A DNA stretch of 27,502 nucleotides from NCBI GenBank assembly GCA_964418255.1, contig CAYQKV010000014.1:1-27502 (forward strand), given 5' to 3'. Shown here piece by piece: positions 7,182 through 12,368 of this stretch; position 1 is the first letter of the stretch; each line of letters starts with the position of its first letter. The position numbers were made by a program, and so were the translations under genes. The notes beneath the pieces were generated by a model that was not told where the DNA came from, did not search any database, and saw only the letters and a list, made by a program, of their open reading frames with translations. The DNA comes from CAG-1782 sp964418255. Its GTDB lineage: Bacteria > Bacillota > Clostridia > Christensenellales > DTU072.

Positions 7182-7997
7182 ATGATAGGAGCAACTGTAA
7201 ATTGGGGAAAAGTAGGGCTTGTCCTCGGCATAGTGGCGGCGCTCGCGCTCGTCTTTGCCGTGCTTATACTGATTGTAACCAAAGTTTGTAAGATAAAAGA
7301 GGACGAAAAAGTCCTTAAAATACTGGAAAACCTCGCGGGCGCGAACTGCGGCGGGTGCGGGCACACAGGTTGCGAAGGCTTCGCAAAAAGCCTCGCTTGC
7401 GGCAAAGCCTGCCTGTCCGATTGCAAAGCTACGAGCAACGAGGCAAAAGCGGTTATCGCAAAAATCGCGGGACTTCCGTTCGAAGCGGAAGAACCTACGG
7501 TGGCGGTAGTTAAATGCAACGGCGGAATAAACGCCGCGGACAGATTTTCTTACGTCGGAAACGAAGGGTGCCTGAACCGAATGGTTTATCAGGGCGGGAA
7601 CAAAATCTGCGCGACGGCGTGTCTCGGCGGAGGAACGTGCGCGGGAGTTTGCCCCGTGGACGCGATAAAACTTACCGACGGAAAGGTGGCGAAAGTTGCG
7701 CGGGAAATTTGTATTTCGTGCGGAGCGTGCATAATGAACTGCCCGAAAAACTGTATAGAGAGAATACCCGCGTCGGCGAAAATTTACGTCGCGTGCAGAA
7801 CGCATTGCAAAGGTAAAGAAACTATGGCGTTTTGCAAAGCGGGGTGCATAGGATGCGGATTGTGCGCCAAAAAATGCCCCGAAGGCGCGATAACTATGGT
7901 CGATAACCTGCCGGTAATCGACTACAAAAAATGCACGGGTTGCTATACTTGCGTTGAAAAATGCCCGAGGAAGATAATTAAAAAAACAGACGAGTAA
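7182..7997 (+). CDS. rnfB: Rnf electron transport complex subunit B (ferredoxin-accepting FeS subunit)
   Basis: The 271-residue subunit takes electrons from reduced ferredoxin. Residues 12-34 form a membrane anchor. An N-terminal [4Fe-4S] site has C56, C59, C64 and probably C81. It is followed by a region with C112, C130 and C143, then ferredoxin-like motifs with C147/C153/C157, C177/C180/C183/C187, C222/C225/C228/C232 and C251/C254/C257/C261. From memory of the family, many homologues have CNGGC where this protein has CNGGI (112-116), so one ligand of that cluster may differ. AAGGAGG precedes the ATG at 7182. It is the last gene of the operon; no classical terminator follows before the element A copy at 8008. 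Confidence 0.96.
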   Translation: MIGATVNWGKVGLVLGIVAALALVFAVLILIVTKVCKIKEDEKVLKILENLAGANCGGCGHTGCEGFAKSLACGKACLSDCKATSNEAKAVIAKIAGLPFEAEEPTVAVVKCNGGINAADRFSYVGNEGCLNRMVYQGGNKICATACLGGGTCAGVCPVDAIKLTDGKVAKVAREICISCGACIMNCPKNCIERIPASAKIYVACRTHCKGKETMAFCKAGCIGCGLCAKKCPEGAITMVDNLPVIDYKKCTGCYTCVEKCPRKIIKKTDE

Positions 7998-8007
7998 AAG
8001 AAGTTTT

Positions 8008-8201
8008 CCGACCAGCGTTGCGCGGAGATTTTCCGTCAGTCGCTAACGCTTAGTGCCGATAAAATCTTGTATCCGCGCAAGTCGGACTTATAATGAAGGA
8101 AGCCGTACCGACTTTCTTTTCATTTAAGTTCGCAAGGGGTTTACGCCCCTTGCTCGAACCCCATTTGGGCAAAAAATGAAAAATGTGCTTTCCATTTTTT
8201 G
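8008..8201 (+). repeat. Full-length single copy of structured repeat element A
   Basis: P1 pairs CCGAC (8008-8012) plus TTGCGCGGA (8018-8026) with TCCGCGCAA (8072-8080) plus GTCGG (8081-8085). An H1-position hairpin near 8093-8119 has a quite different sequence from the tandem array (AATGAAGGAAG against CTTTCTTTTCATT) but still pairs. H2 is GCAAGGGG / CCCCTTGC (about 8127-8148). H3 is CAAAAAATG (8170-8178) with CATTTTTTG (8193-8201). It begins 11 nt after the rnfB stop, so it would be transcribed as the 3' end of the rnf message. A 94-codon minus-strand frame across it is not credible. Confidence 0.85.
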
Positions 8202-8361
8202 AATATTTCGACTTAAAATATGTCGCGTCAGCCCACCCGCCCGCCCGATAGAGTGGCTTTCTTTTATTTATTATCCTTTCTATTTCTCCTGATTTAAGTG
8301 GATACTTAATATAAGTGAAAGACCATATAAACAATACGAAAGTTTTTTGTAAAGAGGGAGC

Positions 8362-8406
8362 ACGAGGGAGAAGAAACTTTTTATCAAAAAAGGTTTTCTC
8401 CCTCGT
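8362..8406. repeat. Element B hairpin, first copy
   Basis: Inverted repeat: ACGAGGGAGAAGAAACTTTT on the left pairs with a right arm ending CTCCCTCGT, with a few mismatches. It is preceded by TACGAAAGTTTTTTGTAAAG, a flank shared with other element B copies. A T-rich stretch follows, so it could act as a terminator of the rnf operon. The stretch between 8202 and 8361 shows no gene. Confidence 0.6.
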
Positions 8407-8446
8407 AAACTCTCTAATAAAAGTTTTGTTTTTGTAAGGGGAGAGC

Positions 8447-8491
8447 GCGAGAGGGGAGAAACTTTTTGCTTAAAAAGGTTTCCCCTCTCGC
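8447..8491. repeat. Element B hairpin, second copy (best formed)
   Basis: GCGAGAGGGGAGAAACTTTT pairs with AAAAGGTTTCCCCTCTCGC across a short loop, giving a stem of about 20 bp. The flank TTTTTGTAAGGGGAGAGC matches the half copy near 580. It is the reference form for this repeat family in the window. Confidence 0.65.
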
Positions 8492-8533
8492 AATCTAAAC
8501 TTATAAAAAGTTTGTCGCCCTCGCGAAATCTAT

Positions 8534-8581
8534 TTATAAAGAAGTTATGTAAGAACAGGCGTTCATTGCGGCGTTTGCACC
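8534..8581 (-). pseudogene. Relic of a trxB 3' end (last 15 codons and stop)
   Basis: On the minus strand this reads GANAAMNACSYITSL and stop, against GANAAMNACSYIAAL and stop at the end of the intact trxB (11441-12355). At the DNA level 8550-8583 matches 11457-11490 at 32 of 34 bases, in the same orientation. Homology ends abruptly upstream of the Gly codon, and no other trxB sequence is nearby. It marks the far side of an accessory region whose near side is the intact trxB end. It could be an old attachment-site duplication or the leftover of a duplicated trxB. Confidence 0.75.
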
Positions 8582-8633
8582 GTAGATGAGAAAAGGAATG
8601 AAGAAAACAGGCGGATAAAAAGTTTTCATTATG

Positions 8634-8681
8634 TTATACCAACGCCCTTCGAAGTATTGTGCTCGAAGGGCGTTGGTATAA
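8634..8681 (-). terminator. 19-bp perfect inverted repeat downstream of the zinc-ribbon gene
   Basis: The left arm 8634-8652 and right arm 8663-8681 are perfectly complementary (TTATACCAACGCCCTTCGA and its complement) around a 10-nt loop. It lies 27 bp beyond the stop of the minus-strand gene 8708-9940 and probably ends that transcript. The T-tract on the minus strand is delayed (ACTTTTT about 10 nt after the stem), so termination is likely but not textbook. The stretch 8582-8633 shows nothing else. Confidence 0.5.
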
Positions 8682-8707
8682 ATCGGATTTAGATTGATAT
8701 TTATTTT

Positions 8708-9940
8708 TTAATCTGTCAATTTATCTAATGTAAAAGTCGCTATTGCTGTGAATTGCAGAGCGGAGAGTTGTTCGCTTATTATATTGTTTTGTCTTATTAC
8801 CGTCGAAAAACCTTGATATGTAAGGTTAGTAAGGTTACTGAGTTTGTTGGAAAGCAAGTCTAAATTGACGTTTAATCTATCCAAACAGGAAACTATGCTA
8901 CTACGATATATTTCGGTTTCAAACATATTTATGGCTTCTTTTAGGGTGTCCGCGCGTCGGTCTATTACTAATGCCAAAAGACAGTTTACGTGATATTCGT
9001 CTTTGTATTTTTCAGGAAGAGGGATGCTTTCGTTTAGTTCGTTATATATCTTTTTTAATAAGGGGACTTGTTCAAGAACTCGGTTTATATATGAATTTAT
9101 AGTTATGTCGTATTTTTTACGTTTTTCGTTTATAAACTCAACATAACTCGCATCGTTGAGTAAATTATTTTTTTCCCACTCTTTTTTTTCCATTAACTTG
9201 ATATATGAGTCTCTGAATTTGTCAGGTGTTTTATCAAAATGACCTAGACCACCCAAAAGAGCAATTAGAAGCGACCCAGAAACACCAATACAACCAATGA
9301 ATATGCCCAAAGGAGTACTTTCAGTTGAGCGAGCAACAGACACCGCAATTATAATGAAGATAATAGCGAAAATGACGCCTCCGATAGAAAACGCACGGCA
9401 TATGGTTGAGCTGACGCGATTTTGTTCTCTGGCGATTTCATCATTATGAGCGGTAGTTTTAGCCTTGTATTCTTCATATTTTTGATTAAAAGAGGGATTT
9501 ATGTTGTGGAACTGTTCGACGATTACAGGCTCAACGGTAGTACTGTAATATTTTTCTTTGTCAAAATTTACTTTTCTGACGACAATACTTCCTTGGTAAT
9601 TTTTGTCGGAAACATCATCGCATTGCGATAATCCTTCATCAGCGAAAGGTTCGGCTTTTTCGAGTTCGTGGCACTTTTCATAGAAATTATGCCAGCAATA
9701 AAGGTCATATTGTAGCTTTAAGTTATCGTCCTGCGTTTCGGAAGAGTTATTGGTCGCGTTTTTTATGATACGGCTTACGGGCTTAGTAGCTTTAATCGGC
9801 ACGGAAATATCGTCAAATTCTTTTATCATACTTTTAATATCATTTGCGGAATAAACCGTTCCGCAAGATTGACATATAAAATTGCCGTCTTGTTTCGTGA
9901 AAGAATCATTTGAGCAAATTTCGCAAATAATCTTTTTCAT
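8708..9940 (-). CDS. Zinc-ribbon, two-helix membrane protein of unknown function
   Basis: The 410-residue product starts with a TFIIB-like zinc ribbon (C6, C9, C23, C26; CEIC and CQSC). A polar region of about 150 residues follows, then two adjacent membrane helices (about 184-204 and 211-234) and a helical, Lys/Glu/Asn-rich C-terminal half without a recognisable enzyme motif. Both long tails probably lie in the cytoplasm. I do not recognise the family beyond zinc-ribbon domain membrane proteins seen in accessory regions. The gene is clearly more AT-rich, with different codon use from its neighbours, suggesting transfer. AGGAGAAG precedes the ATG, and a perfect sigma-A promoter lies upstream. 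It faces an XRE-type regulator, which is the likely controller. A stress-sensing or defence role is possible but not shown by the sequence. Confidence 0.75.
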   Translation of the reverse strand: MKKIICEICSNDSFTKQDGNFICQSCGTVYSANDIKSMIKEFDDISVPIKATKPVSRIIKNATNNSSETQDDNLKLQYDLYCWHNFYEKCHELEKAEPFADEGLSQCDDVSDKNYQGSIVVRKVNFDKEKYYSTTVEPVIVEQFHNINPSFNQKYEEYKAKTTAHNDEIAREQNRVSSTICRAFSIGGVIFAIIFIIIAVSVARSTESTPLGIFIGCIGVSGSLLIALLGGLGHFDKTPDKFRDSYIKLMEKKEWEKNNLLNDASYVEFINEKRKKYDITINSYINRVLEQVPLLKKIYNELNESIPLPEKYKDEYHVNCLLALVIDRRADTLKEAINMFETEIYRSSIVSCLDRLNVNLDLLSNKLSNLTNLTYQGFSTVIRQNNIISEQLSALQFTAIATFTLDKLTD

Positions 9941-9952
9941 AGCACTTCTCCT

Positions 9953-10027
9953 AATTATGCATAATTGTATAATTAGCCCCTTGGGGCTATTTCTTACGAT
10001 TATATCACCTTAGTGCTAATATGTCAA
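9953..10027 (-). promoter_or_regulatory. Divergent promoter/operator region between the zinc-ribbon gene and the XRE regulator
   Basis: On the minus strand TTGACA (10022-10027), a 17-bp spacer and TATAAT (9999-10004) form a perfect sigma-A promoter for the zinc-ribbon gene. Its -35 box overlaps the first possible XRE start codon at 10021. Between promoter and ribosome site lie two symmetric sites: a TAGCCCC / GGGGCTA inverted repeat (9974-9989) and the perfect palindrome AATTATGCATAATT (9953-9966), which abuts the AGGAG. TAGCACT (9940-9946) and AGTGCTA (10012-10018) form a third, distant inverted pair. These are natural candidates for XRE operators. Confidence 0.65.
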
Positions 10028-10260
10028 TTAAGAATATGCAGTATAACGAAGAAAGTATGGTTGTTGCTTGTCGCATTAAGCAGTTGATGTCATTGGAAGG
10101 GCTTAATCAGAGCGATTTGGCAAGGCAAATCGGGGTAAAACAAAATACCATAAGTGCTTGGCTGTTAAGGAAGAAAGAACCGAGCATAAAGTCCTTATGG
10201 CTTCTTGCCGATTATTTCGACGTCGATATTGACTACATTGTCGGAAGAAAGGATTTCTGA
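10021..10260 (+). CDS. XRE-family helix-turn-helix transcriptional regulator
   Basis: A small DNA-binding protein, 79 residues from the first ATG. The Cro/CI-type HTH spans RIKQLMSLEGLNQSDLARQI and VKQNTISAWLLRKKEPS, followed by ADYFDVDIDYIVGRKDF, the usual end of this family. The start is uncertain. ATG 10021 has no ribosome site and lies in the -35 box of the divergent promoter. ATG 10057 (67 residues, beginning MVVACRIKQL) fits the common family N-terminus and has a weak GAAGAAAG before it; ATG 10036 is a third option. It probably represses the divergent zinc-ribbon gene and itself through the palindromes in 9953-9989. No other gene follows before the IS element. Confidence 0.85.
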   Translation: MSIKNMQYNEESMVVACRIKQLMSLEGLNQSDLARQIGVKQNTISAWLLRKKEPSIKSLWLLADYFDVDIDYIVGRKDF

Positions 10261-10301
10261 TAAGGTAAGTCGAGGAACAAAGTACTTAAATTTCAAGCTA
10301 A

Positions 10302-11384
10302 GATGAATTGTCAAACTAAGTGCAACACTTTTTGAGTTCAAGTTCAAACAAATCGTTAGCAGATTTGTAGTTAAGGACTTTTCTGGGTCTGGCGTTAATT
10401 AACGCCAGATTCTTTTTAAGCGTCTTCTCTCCCACGTGGGAGAGATTGCGACCTTTGGGATAAAACTCTCTTAAAAGCCCGTTAGTGTTTTCATTTGTTC
10501 CTTTTTGCCACGCACAGTACGGGTCTGCAAAATATACTTCGCATTTAAGTCTTTCCTCTATGTTGCGCCAATTCCCGAATTCGCTTCCTCTGTCGCAAGT
10601 TATGCTTTTCACCATTTCGGGAGGCAATTCTTTTAACGCTTTTACCACCGCATTTTCCATTGTTGCGGCTTTTCTATCCGGCATCCATATTGCTATGTAA
10701 TATCTTGTTTTTCTTTCGGCAAGCGTTGCAAAACACGCTTTGCTCTTGCCCAGTCCGCTCACTACCGTATCTACTTCCCAATGCCCAACTTCTTGACGTT
10801 TGTATACACTTTTATCTCTTTTCCGTATACTTTTTCCTGTTGTAAATTTCCCACCGTTACCAAGGCGTTTCCTCGTCTTGCCTTTCTTTCGGAGCACTTT
10901 TAGATTGCCTTTTAACAAGTATCCATCGTATAACCAACGGTATATTGTTTTGAACGAGGGAACGTTTAATTCGCTGGCAGCATTTGATATCTGCTCGGGC
11001 GACCACGTAGTCAAGAGCTTACTCTCTATATAATCTATCAATTCTTCATTACCAAACATTCCTCTATGACAGAACCGCCGTCGGTACTCATATTTTCGTT
11101 GAGCGGTAAAGGGATAATACGCAGGTTTGCAATTCATATACGACTTGTTTCGCAATATCTCTCTTGATATCGTGCTTACATCTCTGTCTATCAATCGTGC
11201 TATTTCTCGATAACTTTTTCCCTCGTTGTAAAATTTTCGTATACAACAGCGCTCTTCTATGGTAAGATGTTTGTAGTTCATACTTTAACTCCTGTTTTTT
11301 GTTTTGTCCAAACTACATTATACAGCTGTTTTTGTATGAACTTCTTTTTTTCTTTATGTGTTGCACTTGAAAGTATAATTCACC
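10302..11384 (-). mobile_element. IS30-family insertion sequence, apparently intact
   Basis: Imperfect terminal inverted repeats bound the element: 10304-10328 and 11358-11382 match at 18 of 25 positions, with outer TGAATT and inner AAGTGCAACAC blocks conserved. Extending both ends by 2 nt (10302, 11384) keeps partial symmetry and leaves GCTAA on both sides (10297-10301 and 11385-11389) as a possible target duplication. IS30-family duplications are usually 2-3 bp, so 5 bp is unusual and the exact ends are uncertain. One transposase gene fills the element. It lies between the XRE gene and the trxB terminator. Confidence 0.85.
10316..11281 (-). CDS. IS30-family DDE transposase
   Basis: A 321-residue transposase with the family N-terminus (MNYKHLTIEERCCIRKF), an HTH region (REIARLIDRDVSTISREI) and the catalytic triad Asp171 (GHWEVDTV), Asp230 (TCDRGSEF) and Glu264 (QKGTNENTNGLLREF). 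The D-to-E spacing of 33 residues is as expected. There is no frameshift, so it is probably active. AGGAG lies 7 nt before the ATG, and a TATAAT sequence on the minus strand (11317-11322) may serve as its -10 box. Confidence 0.96.
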   Translation of the reverse strand: MNYKHLTIEERCCIRKFYNEGKSYREIARLIDRDVSTISREILRNKSYMNCKPAYYPFTAQRKYEYRRRFCHRGMFGNEELIDYIESKLLTTWSPEQISNAASELNVPSFKTIYRWLYDGYLLKGNLKVLRKKGKTRKRLGNGGKFTTGKSIRKRDKSVYKRQEVGHWEVDTVVSGLGKSKACFATLAERKTRYYIAIWMPDRKAATMENAVVKALKELPPEMVKSITCDRGSEFGNWRNIEERLKCEVYFADPYCAWQKGTNENTNGLLREFYPKGRNLSHVGEKTLKKNLALINARPRKVLNYKSANDLFELELKKCCT

Positions 11385-11394
11385 GCTAAAATAA

Positions 11395-11421
11395 AACCCG
11401 AACGCTTTTTGCGTTCGGGTT
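11395..11421 (-). terminator. Rho-independent terminator of the nrd-trxB operon
   Basis: An 11-bp perfect stem (AACCCGAACGC 11395-11405, GCGTTCGGGTT 11411-11421) with a 5-nt loop, followed on the minus strand by TTTATTTT. It lies 19 bp beyond the trxB stop. The IS30 element ends about 10 bp further on, so the insertion spared the terminator. Confidence 0.85.
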
Positions 11422-11440
11422 AAATTATTATAAACAAGTT

Positions 11441-12355
11441 TTACAGTGCGGCGATATAAGAACAAGCGTTCATTGCGGCGTTTGCGCCGTCGCCGACGGC
11501 GGTGGTGAGCTGACGGACTTTTTTCGCGCGGCAGTCGCCTGCGGCGTAGACTCCGCTTGTTTTCGTTGCGCCCGTTTCGTCCGCTATTATATATCCGTTT
11601 TCGTCGAGAGAAACGAGATTTTCGAACGCTTTGTTGTCGGGAATTTGCCCGATTGCGACAAAACAGCCTTTTACGGGGAGAGTAAACGAGGTTTTTTCTT
11701 CGCGGCGGGTAAAAGTAAGACTTTCGAGTTCGTCTTTTCCGTTGAAGGCAGAGAGGGAAACGTTGGGGATAATTTCCACGTTGGGGAGTTTTCTGAGAAC
11801 TTTAACCAGAGCTTCGTCGCCGAAGAATTTGTCGAACCAGGTGCAAACGTAGACTTTTTTGCAGTATTCGGAAAGGAGAATTCCGTATTGAAGAGCGGTG
11901 TTGCCGTCCCCGATAAGGGCGACTTCTTCTCCCGAATAAAACGCGCCGTCGCACACCGCGCAGTAGGATATTCCTTTGCCCGTGAATTCTTCTTCGCGAG
12001 GAAGGTTCATATGTTTATGTTTCACTCCCGCGGCGATTATCACGCTTTTTCCGTAGAAAACGTCGTTATCTTCGGTTTCCAGTCTGAATTTGCCTTCGTC
12101 TTCTTTGGTCACGCTCTTTACGCGCGCGAGTTCGAGTTCCGCGCCGAGGTCGGTTATCTGGTCGTAGAGTTTTTCGCTCAGTTCCAGTCCGCTTATGCGT
12201 TTATGCGTAGGAAAGTTCTCTACGCGCGGAGAGGAGGCGATTTGTCCGCCTATCGTTTCCTGTTCGAACAGGGTAACGCTTTTACCGTTTCTTAACGCGT
12301 ACAGCGCGGCGGTCATACCCGCCGCGCCGCCGCCGATTATCAATACGTCGGTCAT
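11441..12355 (-). CDS. trxB: Thioredoxin reductase-like flavoprotein, with an atypical pyridine-nucleotide site
   Basis: The 304-residue product has the low-molecular-weight TrxR fold: FAD loop GGGAAG (8-13), redox pair CAVC (132-135), second nucleotide loop GDGNTA (149-154) and a C-terminal FAD motif with AGDC. Where NADPH-dependent TrxRs have the HRR...R signature, this protein has VCTWFDKFF (170-178), with no arginines to bind the 2'-phosphate. It may therefore use NADH or another donor such as ferredoxin, both inferred. It is the last gene of the nrdG-nrdD-trxB operon, 13 bp after nrdD, whose product ends in a glutaredoxin-like domain; reducing that domain is the likely job. A relic of its own 3' end lies at 8534-8581. 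Confidence 0.9.
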   Translation of the reverse strand: MTDVLIIGGGAAGMTAALYALRNGKSVTLFEQETIGGQIASSPRVENFPTHKRISGLELSEKLYDQITDLGAELELARVKSVTKEDEGKFRLETEDNDVFYGKSVIIAAGVKHKHMNLPREEEFTGKGISYCAVCDGAFYSGEEVALIGDGNTALQYGILLSEYCKKVYVCTWFDKFFGDEALVKVLRKLPNVEIIPNVSLSAFNGKDELESLTFTRREEKTSFTLPVKGCFVAIGQIPDNKAFENLVSLDENGYIIADETGATKTSGVYAAGDCRAKKVRQLTTAVGDGANAAMNACSYIAAL

Positions 12356-12368
12356 AGTTTTCAGCCCT

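Noticed and set aside
8050..8334. 94-codon minus-strand frame in the region after rnfB
   Set aside because: Composed of element A sequence; only the part overlapping the repeat resembles other frames, which reflects repeat DNA.
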